The notes under the pieces are model-generated. The model ran no database searches, had not been told where the DNA came from, and saw nothing but the letters and a program-made list of their open reading frames with translations. The position numbers and the translations under genes were made by a program. A stretch of DNA of 64,000 nt from Pseudobdellovibrio sp043740435. Lineage in GTDB: Bacteria > Bdellovibrionota > Bdellovibrionia > Bdellovibrionales > Bdellovibrionaceae. The stretch is taken from positions 1-64,000 of the forward strand of contig JAYUCH010000066.1 in assembly GCA_043740435.1 (NCBI GenBank). The letters run 5' to 3'. Shown piece by piece: positions 24,370 through 32,820 of this stretch. Each line of letters starts with the position of its first letter. Positions within the stretch are counted from its first letter, which is position 1.

Positions 24370-25443
24370 TTGAATACTTTAAAAACTTTTACGTTATTTT
24401 TCGCTTTAACTATTTTCTCTGCGGTAAGTCTGGCTGATAACTTACCAAATGATTTTTTAAACCAACTTGAAGATTTACAAAACCCGTCGTTCATTACCAC
24501 CCCCAACGACGACCACTCGCAGTTGCTAGCGGCTTTTGCTGAGGCCAAAGTCTCCATCAAGGTAGGAATATTCGGAATATCGGGGAAACCTATTGCTGAT
24601 GGCTTGGTGGCCGCCCAAAAGCGTGGCGTTGCAGTCACTGTTATCTGCGATAAATACTGCACCACGGGCGATAAGCGCTCGGCCGTCTTTCAACAACTCA
24701 AAGACGCGGGCGTCACATTGTATTTGGCTAGCCCTGGCTTCACCATCAGTCATTGGAAGATGTTCATTATTGATGACGTCCGGGTTTTTATTTCGACAAT
24801 GAATTTTATTAATCGCTTTATCCAAATGCGTGACATGGGATTATTTGTAACGAACCCAAGCATTGTTAAGGAAGTACTTTCTGTTTTTAATGCCGATATT
24901 GAAAATTCAAAAAACCAAACGGCGCTTACCCCATTCGTTAGCCAGCCCAATCTAATCTGGAGCCCAACAAATTCAGAAACTAAATTAGTACAGCTGATTC
25001 TTTCAGCTGAAGACACCATCGATATTTGGATCGAGAACATGGGTAATCCCGAAATTCATAAAGCTTTAAAAACCAGTATTGCAAACGGAGTCAAAGTCCG
25101 CTTAATGACTTCGCTGTGTAGCCTTGGGATGGATCCAACGATTGCATTTATGCATTTACACGAACTGATATCTTTTGGTATTCAAGTGCAAGTTATGCCC
25201 TACCCGGCCTCTGAGACCCAACCCTATATTCACGCTAAGGTTGTTGTTGTCGACAAGAAAGTAACTTTTTTGGGCTCTGAAAACCTGTCCTACAATTCTT
25301 TACTAAAAGCCCGCGAATTAGGAATTATTTTTAAAAACATTGAAATTCAAAAACGCATTTCAGATCTTTATGAATCAGATTGGAAAGCAACGATTCCACT
25401 GCCAGATAAGCCACCTGAAAAGTGCGAAGCTTTGCAACCCTAA
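24370..25443 (+). CDS. Exported phospholipase D-family protein
   Basis: The 357-residue product opens at a TTG with GGGGGGATC upstream and has a signal peptide (cleavage after SLAD). It is a two-HKD PLD fold. The first motif is HWKMFIIDD with STMNF (Ser in place of the usual Gly-Ser). The second is canonical, HAKVVVVDKKVTFLGSENLS. The protein should act in the periplasm or outside the cell as a phosphodiesterase on phospholipid or nucleic acid. Which one is not decided. A glycosyltransferase-deacetylase gene follows six bases later, so the two may be cotranscribed. Confidence 0.88.
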   Translation: MNTLKTFTLFFALTIFSAVSLADNLPNDFLNQLEDLQNPSFITTPNDDHSQLLAAFAEAKVSIKVGIFGISGKPIADGLVAAQKRGVAVTVICDKYCTTGDKRSAVFQQLKDAGVTLYLASPGFTISHWKMFIIDDVRVFISTMNFINRFIQMRDMGLFVTNPSIVKEVLSVFNADIENSKNQTALTPFVSQPNLIWSPTNSETKLVQLILSAEDTIDIWIENMGNPEIHKALKTSIANGVKVRLMTSLCSLGMDPTIAFMHLHELISFGIQVQVMPYPASETQPYIHAKVVVVDKKVTFLGSENLSYNSLLKARELGIIFKNIEIQKRISDLYESDWKATIPLPDKPPEKCEALQP

Positions 25444-25449
25444 AAGCCC

Positions 25450-27261
25450 ATGAATATTCTGCATCTGTTGTCACAAAATCATCTTACCGGCAGCGAAGTC
25501 TATGCAGCACAGCTGGTTAAACATCAAGTGTCTGAACAACACCAAGTTTTTCAAATTTCTAATGGTTTTTTTACAGATTCCAAAGCACAGAAAAAAACTT
25601 TGACTGTTGAAACGCGGTCAAAAATACAATTCGTTAAAAATGTGTTTTGGTTACGACAATTTCTTAAAAAAGAAAACATTCATGTTATTCATACGCATTC
25701 CCGCGCGGCCGCAAAGCTAGCTTTCTGGGCCAGATGTTTTTTAAAAATTGGAATGGTGTCGACCATCCACGGTCGGCAGCACCCATCTTTATCAAAAAAA
25801 CTAATTAACCAGTACGGAGATTTCTTAGTGGCTGTTTGTGAAACAATTCAACAGCAGCTTATGAATGATTTTAAATACAATCAAAGGCGAATTAAAGTGA
25901 TTCGAAACCCCGTTTCACTTTTAGATTTTAAATATAAAAACATTTTTAAAACTAAAGGTCCTTTTAAAATTGCGGTGATTGGCCGAACCACAGGTCCCAA
26001 AGGTGAACGCACGCAGCTGGTTTTAAATACGCTTCCGCATTTACTTCGGAAATTAGGCCATGAAGCAGAATATTTTCTTATCGGCGGTTCTGAAAAACAT
26101 CTAGATCTTTCAAAGCTTAAAGATTTTAAAATCAGCGAAAAAAGCATTCCAGCACTTAACAGTGATCATTACCAAGAATATGATTTAGTGATAGGCTCTG
26201 GTCGTGTGGCTATCGAATCCTTAATCGCCGGCGTTCCCACGTTCAGCTTTGGCGAGGCTAAGTATCTGGGCCTGGTGCGGTTAAGTAATCTAGATGAAAA
26301 TTACGCGACTAACTTCGGAGACATGGATTCCCAGTCGCAATCACCCCGGTTGTATGTTGAACAACTAGAACATGATATCAAAGCTTGGCTTAGTTTCGAC
26401 TTATCACCTGAGATTGCACAGATTTCAAAAAAAATTCAAAATGACTTTAATGCAGAAAAAATAAATAAAGTTTTATATAGGCTTTATGAATCCAGTTACT
26501 TTTTGCGCAATTACAGTTCGTGGATTCCGGTTTTGATGTACCATAAAATTCCGCTTCAAGAATTGGATTCAGTTCATAAAATTTTTGTCACCAAAGACGA
26601 TTTTAAAAAACACTTGCAGTTTTACAAAAAACTTGGTTTTCAAACATTGGCATTTTCTGATTTAAAAAAATACAAATCAGCTGAGAAAAATTTTAAATCA
26701 TTTCCAAAAAAACCTTTAATTCTGACTTTTGATGATGGCTACAAAGATAATCTTGAACACGCGTCTCCGCTGTTAAAGGAATTTGGTTTTAAAGCGCAGC
26801 TGTTCTTACTTGCTGATTCTAAAATCGACAGCAATCAGTGGGATCATTCAGAATCGGAAAAGCCCCATGAAATCGTTAGTGGCATGGACCGATTAAAATG
26901 GAATGAATCAGCCTTTGAAATTGGATCCCATGGCTTTAGTCATCAAAAAATCACCCAAATGTCAGAGGCCGAAGCCCGCTTAGAATTACGCAAGTCCAAA
27001 CAAGATCTTGAAAATGAATTTAAAAAAAATATTCCCGTTTATGCATTTACGTATGGTGATACCAGTCTTGAAGCTGCGAAATGGGCGCTCGAAGAAGGCT
27101 ACGACTATGCGGTGAACACCGATACTGGCGGTCAACTTTTAGAGGAAGATCCGTACCGAATTTTTCGGGTCAACATTTTTCCTAATGAAAGTTTTTTTAG
27201 TTTATTTAAAAAAACTTCCAGCTGGTACAGAACTTACTATTTTCGAAAAAGAAAAAAATAA
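25450..27261 (+). CDS. Glycosyltransferase (GT4-like) fused to NodB polysaccharide deacetylase
   Basis: Residues 1-345 form a GT-B glycosyltransferase. They include LSQNHLTGSEVYAAQL, DVIHTHSR-like IHVIHTHSRAA, TIHGRQHP, VAVCETIQQ, VIRNPV and the nucleotide-sugar end GSGRVAIESLIAGVP. Residues 357-603 are a NodB deacetylase beginning WIPVLMYHKIP. This domain has the catalytic DD pair in LTFDDGYKDN (about 424), metal His residues in GSHGFSHQ (about 493) and YAFTYGD. No TM segment or signal peptide is found, so the enzyme is cytoplasmic. A fused transferase-deacetylase could build a deacetylated hexosamine glycan or lipid-linked sugar. Substrates are unknown. Confidence 0.87.
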   Translation: MNILHLLSQNHLTGSEVYAAQLVKHQVSEQHQVFQISNGFFTDSKAQKKTLTVETRSKIQFVKNVFWLRQFLKKENIHVIHTHSRAAAKLAFWARCFLKIGMVSTIHGRQHPSLSKKLINQYGDFLVAVCETIQQQLMNDFKYNQRRIKVIRNPVSLLDFKYKNIFKTKGPFKIAVIGRTTGPKGERTQLVLNTLPHLLRKLGHEAEYFLIGGSEKHLDLSKLKDFKISEKSIPALNSDHYQEYDLVIGSGRVAIESLIAGVPTFSFGEAKYLGLVRLSNLDENYATNFGDMDSQSQSPRLYVEQLEHDIKAWLSFDLSPEIAQISKKIQNDFNAEKINKVLYRLYESSYFLRNYSSWIPVLMYHKIPLQELDSVHKIFVTKDDFKKHLQFYKKLGFQTLAFSDLKKYKSAEKNFKSFPKKPLILTFDDGYKDNLEHASPLLKEFGFKAQLFLLADSKIDSNQWDHSESEKPHEIVSGMDRLKWNESAFEIGSHGFSHQKITQMSEAEARLELRKSKQDLENEFKKNIPVYAFTYGDTSLEAAKWALEEGYDYAVNTDTGGQLLEEDPYRIFRVNIFPNESFFSLFKKTSSWYRTYYFRKRKK

Positions 27262-27266
27262 CTATT

Positions 27267-29165
27267 TTACAACCCAAATGATTTCAAGGTTTGCACCAAC
27301 GCCACTGTCAGCACATACGCCACTAAATTACTTATACCCAGTTGCATCAGTGCCACTTTCCAGGAACCCGATTCCCGGCGTAAGACTCCTACGGTTGATA
27401 TGCACTGAAGCGCAATACTAAAAAATAGCAGTAAACCCACAACCGAGGCCACTGTGAATATCGGCGTGCCATCTGAAAACGTCGCAGCCCGCATCGATGT
27501 TAGTAATCCCTCAGTTTGTTTTTCTCCGTCACCTTCCACATTAAATACCAAGGCAAGGGCAGAAACAAAAACTTCCCGGGCGGCAAAGGCCGAGATCAAA
27601 CCAAAGCCCGCGCGCCAGTCTAAACCCATGGGTCTAAAAATAGGTTCGATGGCTTTTCCGGCTTGGGCCGCATAACTTTGCTGGGAAATTTCAGAATCCG
27701 TCATGGGCACAGCAGTCACGGGTCTTGGAAAGTTAGTTGCCACCCAAAGAATAATGGCTAACACCAAAATTGTTGGGCCCGCTTTCCGTAAAAATGATTT
27801 TGATTTACTGACTGATTGGGTCAGTAAAATCGAAAGCTTTGGCTTCCTGTAAAGTGGCAATTCCATCATTAGCCTTGGTTTTTCGCTCGATGCAATAATT
27901 TTAGATAAAATTCCTGAAGCCACCGCACTGACTAAGATTGAAAAAAAATACAAACTGGCCATGGCGGCGCCCGCGTAAAAAGGTTGGCTATTTGAAAAAA
28001 TAAAACTGATCATCAGCGCAAAAACTGGCAGTCTAGCCGAGCAAGTTAAAAACGGAATAATACTTTGGGCGATCAGCCGTTCTTTTCTGGAACTGATATT
28101 TCTGGTCGCCATGATGGCAGGAATAGCGCAGGCAAACCCAGATAAAAGTGGAACAAACGATCTGCCCCCAAGACCAACCCACGAAAGTGGCCGGTCTATT
28201 AAGGCCGCTACGCGGGCTAAATAACCAGAAGCTTCCAATAAACCAATACCAAGAAATAAAATAAAAATTTGTGGAATAAAAATTACAACGCCGCCGATTG
28301 AACCCACCAAACCTTTTCCTAAAAAATTTCCAAAAAGACCTGGAATGTGGCTTGTGATTTGATCGGCCATCCAGCCAAATGAAGTGTCAACGGCTTCCAT
28401 GATAGGGGCTGCTAACCAATAGATCGATGAAAATAATAAAGTCATGAAAAAGAAAAAAAAGATCAATCCAAAAAAAGGATGCAGTAGTACTTTATCAATT
28501 TGCCGTGTTCTTTGCGTAACACTGTGATTTTTCACTTCACGGATCGTTACGCGGTGAACAAGGTCAATTGCCATTTTCATTTGCTGGTGCTGTTTTTCAA
28601 CAGACCACACTGGAATTTTTATTACTTTATTATTTAAAAAATGATCTTCATCATTTTTTTTCATCGCTTTTACAACTTCAAGTAAGCCCGATCCCAGTAA
28701 CCCATCAAATAAAATAACTTCATGACCCATTTCGTTTTTTAAATTCTGCAGGTTCAACAAAATGTCATTTTTTTTCAATAAATCTGACATGGTCACCACA
28801 AAGACTATAGGATATCCCGATTCTTTCAGCTGTTGTGCTAAAACTAAATGCCTCGATAACTGTGTGCCGTCTAAAACGCAAACGACTCCGTTGATTTTTT
28901 CTTGCCCGGCATTTTTTAAAAATAAAGTTGAAAAAGTAACTTGCTCATCTTCACTCTGGGCTTGAAGCGAATAAATTCCCGGAGTGTCGATAATCTTTGG
29001 CAAATAACCAACGTTGACTTCACTTAAGTGACTTTGTAAATTTCCGACACTGTATTCGACCGTGGCGCCTGGGTAATTAACTGTCTTAAAATTTGATCCC
29101 GTTAACCAATTATAAAGTGTTGTTTTTCCTGAATTCGGAGATCCTACTAAGACCCATGCAGACAT
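27267..29165 (-). CDS. feoB: Ferrous iron transporter FeoB
   Basis: The 632-residue protein has the N-terminal GTPase (G1 GSPNSGKTTLYN, G3 DTPGIYSL, G4 as TMSD instead of the usual NxxD). After a short helical spacer comes the membrane domain with the two gate regions. The key motif GFACAIPAIMATR is the conserved Cys-containing FeoB sequence. About nine TM segments are seen. It imports Fe(II) across the inner membrane. It overlaps feoA by 19 bases and ends five bases from the convergent glycosyltransferase gene. It is somewhat shorter than enterobacterial FeoB (about 770 residues). Confidence 0.96.
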   Translation of the reverse strand: MSAWVLVGSPNSGKTTLYNWLTGSNFKTVNYPGATVEYSVGNLQSHLSEVNVGYLPKIIDTPGIYSLQAQSEDEQVTFSTLFLKNAGQEKINGVVCVLDGTQLSRHLVLAQQLKESGYPIVFVVTMSDLLKKNDILLNLQNLKNEMGHEVILFDGLLGSGLLEVVKAMKKNDEDHFLNNKVIKIPVWSVEKQHQQMKMAIDLVHRVTIREVKNHSVTQRTRQIDKVLLHPFFGLIFFFFFMTLLFSSIYWLAAPIMEAVDTSFGWMADQITSHIPGLFGNFLGKGLVGSIGGVVIFIPQIFILFLGIGLLEASGYLARVAALIDRPLSWVGLGGRSFVPLLSGFACAIPAIMATRNISSRKERLIAQSIIPFLTCSARLPVFALMISFIFSNSQPFYAGAAMASLYFFSILVSAVASGILSKIIASSEKPRLMMELPLYRKPKLSILLTQSVSKSKSFLRKAGPTILVLAIILWVATNFPRPVTAVPMTDSEISQQSYAAQAGKAIEPIFRPMGLDWRAGFGLISAFAAREVFVSALALVFNVEGDGEKQTEGLLTSMRAATFSDGTPIFTVASVVGLLLFFSIALQCISTVGVLRRESGSWKVALMQLGISNLVAYVLTVALVQTLKSFGL

Positions 29166-29353
29166 GAAATCTCCTCTTCGTTTAAGGCTAAAATAGTTTC
29201 GTTGAATTGCAAAACAGTGACTGAGTTAAAAGAAATTTTTTGAATAATCTCGATCTTCAAATCAGGGAATAAACCTAAATCATACAACCTTTTAACGATG
29301 TCATCGGGCCCTGATATGGATTTAATAATCATAAATTTTTCTGGCTTTTGCAT
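29147..29353 (-). CDS. feoA: FeoA family protein
   Basis: The 68-residue SH3-like protein has IKSISGPDDIVKRLYDLGLFPDLKIEIIQK, then strands ending in LALNEEEISCLHG. This is the usual FeoA pattern with the LxxLGLxPG-type turn. FeoA is cytoplasmic and helps FeoB. The feoA-feoB overlap and order are standard. A Fur-like box stands 28 bases upstream of the ATG, so the operon is likely repressed by iron. Confidence 0.9.
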   Translation of the reverse strand: MQKPEKFMIIKSISGPDDIVKRLYDLGLFPDLKIEIIQKISFNSVTVLQFNETILALNEEEISCLHGS

Positions 29354-29380
29354 AGATACAGACTTTTACTGAGTTTTCAT

Positions 29381-29399
29381 GAGAATGAGAACAACTATC
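29381..29399 (-). promoter_or_regulatory. Fur-box-like site upstream of feoAB
   Basis: On the minus strand GATAGTTGTTCTCATTCTC matches 13 of 19 bases of the Fur consensus (GATAATGATAATCATTATC). The location just ahead of feoA supports iron-dependent regulation. Confidence 0.6.
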
Positions 29400-29442
29400 A
29401 TTTTGGTGTTTATAGATGAAAATGAAGTGATAATTTAAGCTT

Positions 29443-30246
29443 TTAAAACAAAAAACTGAAATTAAGGCCTATAACTTGGGTAAAATTCTTAGGCTCGATA
29501 AAGAAATTTCCGCTAGGTTGGCCATTCACTTGAAGCTCTTCGGTATTAGAATCACCCACCGTCCAACTTTCATAATATAAACTGGCGACCAGGGGCACTG
29601 TGGTCAAATCGTCAATACGGCGACTCAGCGTGACCTTGTGCCCAGAACCGGTTGTTTGTGTGTGACGAACATTGCCAAAAGTTTTATTCACCTCTGATAA
29701 TTTTGAATACATAGAGCCCGAAATAAAAACATCATATTCAAAATCAAATTTAATATCTTTAAAAAGAAAATTAAAACCAATGGGTGCATATAAATAATTT
29801 CCGATGCGTGTGTAGAATCCAGAACCAATGCCTTTATCGATTAAAAACCTAAATCCTGGTCCGATAAAAAAATGAATTCCAAAATCAGATAAGTAATCGA
29901 CACGGTGGCTGACTTTGGCGATGATGTCCGACGTTTTAGCTTTGTAATCCGAGCACACATTGGTGTTCACATCACAAAGTGAACCATCATAAGTCAATTC
30001 TCCGAAGACAACCTGAGCGGCTGTGACACCTTCAAGCTGATCAAGATATCTTATCGCGAGTTCGCCCGAGATACCCAGCATCAGACCCGAATGCGCAATC
30101 AAACCGGGCTCGACGTAACGGTAATGATTTAGCTCTAGTCCCAATAATGTTGATTTGATGGAACCTAAGTCTTCAGCTGATGAAACCGAGCTGATAAACA
30201 TCAGATACAAAAATAATAATGACCGAGAACACAGATTCAACTTCAT
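29443..30246 (-). CDS. Exported protein, probable outer-membrane beta-barrel
   Basis: I start at ATG 30246, which gives a clean signal peptide (cleavage after SVSSA). The longer open frame begins at a TTG (30282) and would add 12 unlikely residues. The 267-residue protein is made of short amphipathic strands with turns rich in Gly/Asp/Asn. It ends in GLNFSFLF with terminal Phe, as barrel proteins do. One Cys pair occurs (SLCDVNTNVCSD). No known family was recognised. It is divergent from the BP74-like gene. Confidence 0.65.
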   Translation of the reverse strand: MKLNLCSRSLLFLYLMFISSVSSAEDLGSIKSTLLGLELNHYRYVEPGLIAHSGLMLGISGELAIRYLDQLEGVTAAQVVFGELTYDGSLCDVNTNVCSDYKAKTSDIIAKVSHRVDYLSDFGIHFFIGPGFRFLIDKGIGSGFYTRIGNYLYAPIGFNFLFKDIKFDFEYDVFISGSMYSKLSEVNKTFGNVRHTQTTGSGHKVTLSRRIDDLTTVPLVASLYYESWTVGDSNTEELQVNGQPSGNFFIEPKNFTQVIGLNFSFLF

Positions 30247-30360
30247 TTTGGATTTCTCAAATGTAGAAAACCTTAAAACCAAAGTCTAGTTTTAAGTTGA
30301 TAATTGAACTTGTTCAGGCCGCGACTCAAGTCGACCTAAAAGTGAACCGATCCCAGACCT

Positions 30361-31380
30361 ATGAATAGAGTCAATATTACTTTGGTTATCTTGCTGTTTG
30401 TTTTACTTGTGACGAAATCAACCTTTGCTGAAGTTCTACGCTGGCCCCAGGGCTGTTCCAGCGGACAGCTGCAGGTGACAAATAAGACCAATAAAGACAT
30501 CAACGGCTGGTTACAAGAATTCAAACCGAGCCTGGCAAGCGAAAAACTTTTTCATTTTCCAGCAGGAAAATTAACCTCAATTCCTGTCAAAATAAAAAAA
30601 CCCACTGATTTTTTTTCTTTGTTTTACTTAAATAAAGAACATTCCCTTGATGCTTCACTTGTTTGTAAATCGAAAACTTTTTCAGCGCATTCTTTTGAAG
30701 GTGGTGTTTTAACTTATCGTCATCAGGAGCTAAGTCTAGATTCTTTATGGATCCAAAATTTATTCACTGCGGATAATCAATTTAAAATTCAGTACTTAGA
30801 TCAGTATTTTAGATTGTTATCTGAAAGTAATTTACAACTAAAATCTCAAACAAAAACGACGGTTAAAATAAAAGAAAAAAATTGGTTTTATGCCAGGGTC
30901 CAGGCGACTAATCGATTTTCAGCTTTTAGTCTTTTAAGGTCAGGCTCAGAAGGTCCTGCTGTTATCGCTTCACAAACAAGTGTGGTGGACGAATCCGCTG
31001 CTTACTTCGAAGTGCAGTCTCAAGACAACATCGGCGATAGTTTCATCGCTAAAATAACGGATCCAAATTTAATTTCTGAGGCTAGGCTGCAAATTAGTGA
31101 TCCCCATTTAGAAAAAATTCTTTTTGCAAAAATCAGTAAAGGTCATCAGGGTTACAACCGCAACTGGTCAAAAACAGAAAAGCCATTTTGGTCTTGGTCT
31201 GTTACAGAAGTCACATCGATTAATGATTTGGCCAGCACTTCGTGCAATGGCCTTCCCCAAGCGGTCGAAGACCGCACCGACTTTTGGGTCAATGACCCGG
31301 GACGAATTTGTTTCTGGAGTTACCGTATCCGAAAAGAGCTTAAACCCAGCGAAGTCGCAGCTGGTGAAATTATTCAATAG
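30361..31380 (+). CDS. Secreted protein with C-terminal BP74-like domain
   Basis: The 339-residue product has a signal peptide (cleavage after STFA). An N-terminal beta-rich region with paired Cys (GCSSG and LVCKS) spans residues 25-215. Residues 220-335 resemble the BP74 N-terminal domain. Evidence is YFEVQSQDNIGDSFIAKITD, LISEARLQIS, ISKGHQGYNRNWS, WSVTEVTSINDLASTSCNG and RICFWSYRI. BP74-type domains occur in secreted bacterial proteins and Dictyostelium. Function is uncertain. The combination with the N-terminal part is not known to me. It ends three bases before the convergent PTPS-like gene. Confidence 0.72.
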   Translation: MNRVNITLVILLFVLLVTKSTFAEVLRWPQGCSSGQLQVTNKTNKDINGWLQEFKPSLASEKLFHFPAGKLTSIPVKIKKPTDFFSLFYLNKEHSLDASLVCKSKTFSAHSFEGGVLTYRHQELSLDSLWIQNLFTADNQFKIQYLDQYFRLLSESNLQLKSQTKTTVKIKEKNWFYARVQATNRFSAFSLLRSGSEGPAVIASQTSVVDESAAYFEVQSQDNIGDSFIAKITDPNLISEARLQISDPHLEKILFAKISKGHQGYNRNWSKTEKPFWSWSVTEVTSINDLASTSCNGLPQAVEDRTDFWVNDPGRICFWSYRIRKELKPSEVAAGEIIQ

Positions 31381-31383
31381 TTG

Positions 31384-31905
31384 TTACTCAATCGTTGTTG
31401 AGGCACTTTGTCCGCGCGTTTCTTCAACTTCCACACAGATTTTTTGAATACCAAATTTTTTAAAAGCTTGAAAAAATTCAGCCGCCAAAATCTGTGAAAA
31501 CTGCTCGACGCTGGTGTTATTAATTTCAAGCCAAATCACTTCATTGATGGGTAAAGAATAAAAACGATCGCGAAAATGAATGTCATAGTTTTTCCCGCTG
31601 GTGCTGACTTTGTATTTCATGTCGGGGTGTTTTGCAGGTAACAGCACATGCTCATCCCACTGATCTAAACGGCTCTTAATGGTTTTCTTAAGCACGTTAA
31701 AATCAACAAAATACCCCATTCGAGACTTATCTTTTCCCAGGCTATCTTCTTCTGCTTCATCTGTTTCGTCAGAACCCGTGATATCCACCCGGACTTGATA
31801 ATTGTGACCATGTAACATTTCGGCACTTTGCGAGTCAAAAATCAAAAAATGCGCCGAAGAGAACTTGAAATTTTCTTTAGCTAAATGAAGAGTTGTCAAA
31901 GCCAT
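31384..31905 (-). CDS. 6-pyruvoyl-tetrahydropterin synthase family protein, PTPS-III-like
   Basis: The 173-residue protein has the T-fold pattern. Zinc ligands appear as His19 (SSAHF), His32 and His34 (LHGHNY). The catalytic Cys found in QueD before HGH is absent; Glu29 sits three residues before the first His (EMLHGH). That ExxHGH arrangement is described for PTPS-III proteins, which can make 6-hydroxymethyl-dihydropterin for folate in place of FolB. NTSVEQFSQ and VEVEETRGQ supply the later active-site Glu. A long acidic insert (residues 45-60) is unusual. It is divergent from a QueD paralogue, 40 bases between starts. Confidence 0.83.
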   Translation of the reverse strand: MALTTLHLAKENFKFSSAHFLIFDSQSAEMLHGHNYQVRVDITGSDETDEAEEDSLGKDKSRMGYFVDFNVLKKTIKSRLDQWDEHVLLPAKHPDMKYKVSTSGKNYDIHFRDRFYSLPINEVIWLEINNTSVEQFSQILAAEFFQAFKKFGIQKICVEVEETRGQSASTTIE

Positions 31906-31945
31906 CTGCTATCCTTTATAAATCGGTGATAGGAATACAATTATC

Positions 31946-32305
31946 ATGAACTTTGAATTGAAGCAGCATTTTCAAATCGAATCCGCAAGATTTTTACCGA
32001 AATTACCTCCAGATCACCCGTGCAGCCGCCTGCACGGTCACAGTTTTAAGATTATACTGACTCTTGTTGGTCCGTTATTGCCAGAACTTGATTGGGTCAT
32101 GGATTACCACCAAATTTCAGTGGTCATGAAACCTTTATTGACTCAACTAGATCATCGAACTTTAAATGAAGTTGCAGGTCTTGAAAATCCAACCTCAGAA
32201 AAATTAGCGCAGTGGATTTTTGAAAAAGCTAAAATTCAAATTCCAATTCTAAAGTCCGTAACGATTATGGAAACTACCAACACGGAATGTCGTTACCCTG
32301 CATGA
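31946..32305 (+). CDS. queD: 6-carboxy-tetrahydropterin synthase QueD-like
   Basis: The 119 residues align well with QueD: LPPDHPCSRLHGHSFKI, LDWVMDYHQI, LDHRTLNEVAGLENPTSEKLAQWIFEKA and VTIMETTNTECRY. The catalytic Cys26 and zinc His30/His32 are present. The first zinc ligand is replaced: ESARFL has Arg15 where E. coli QueD has His16. The enzyme makes 6-carboxytetrahydropterin for queuosine. Whether the Arg variant is active is open. queG is present at 60307, consistent with queuosine synthesis. The stop overlaps the next start as ATGA. Confidence 0.87.
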   Translation: MNFELKQHFQIESARFLPKLPPDHPCSRLHGHSFKIILTLVGPLLPELDWVMDYHQISVVMKPLLTQLDHRTLNEVAGLENPTSEKLAQWIFEKAKIQIPILKSVTIMETTNTECRYPA

Positions 32306-32820
32306 ACCGTGAATCGGGTCGAAGTCGAACTTACGGGCCACTGACTCCGCTGCATATAAAAATGCTTTCCGAAAAATTAGACTCAGTCGGTTCGACTTAC
32401 CAAATATTTACAGATGATGATTTAATCAACCAAGCCCAAGTCAGAAAAAAGAATTCTCCGGAAGCCTCACCATTTTTTCACAACACGCCAGGTATTTCGA
32501 TGAAAGAGTATTTATTTATCGAAATTGCTTTGGCAGATCTGATGTTGGTGCGCGCTGATCTAATTAAACTGGGATTTGAAACAGCTCAGGACGCATCTTT
32601 TGATGAATCCTTACAAGCCGAAGAGTTTATTTGTCCTGATTGTTCTTTCATGCAGAATTTTACAGGCTACTGTCCCAAACACTCGGTCAAATTAATTCCA
32701 TATTTTGAAAAAGCCTTAGGTCATAAAAAAATAAAAGAAAGAAAATTTTGGATTGTGATTTTAGTTCTGATTGCAGTAATAGTTTTGGCTTATATTTTTA
32801 AAAGCCGGACATCAAATTAG
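32302..32820 (+). CDS. Zinc-ribbon protein with C-terminal membrane anchor
   Basis: From ATG 32302, which overlaps the queD stop, the product has 172 residues (an in-frame ATG at 32287 would add five). A soluble N-terminal region includes LTPLHIKMLSEKLDS. A ribbon-like C-x2-C-x9-C-x2-H motif follows (ICPDC, then YCPKH). A single hydrophobic helix lies at the extreme C-terminus (FWIVILVLIAVIVLAYIF). This suggests a tail-anchored cytoplasmic protein. No family was recognised. Its 3' end overlaps the convergent psd by 23 bases. Confidence 0.65.
   Translation: MNRESGRSRTYGPLTPLHIKMLSEKLDSVGSTYQIFTDDDLINQAQVRKKNSPEASPFFHNTPGISMKEYLFIEIALADLMLVRADLIKLGFETAQDASFDESLQAEEFICPDCSFMQNFTGYCPKHSVKLIPYFEKALGHKKIKERKFWIVILVLIAVIVLAYIFKSRTSN

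Noticed and set aside
30247..30282. TTG start of the barrel gene at 30282
   Set aside because: ATG 30246 gives a normal signal peptide; the extra residues would mask it.
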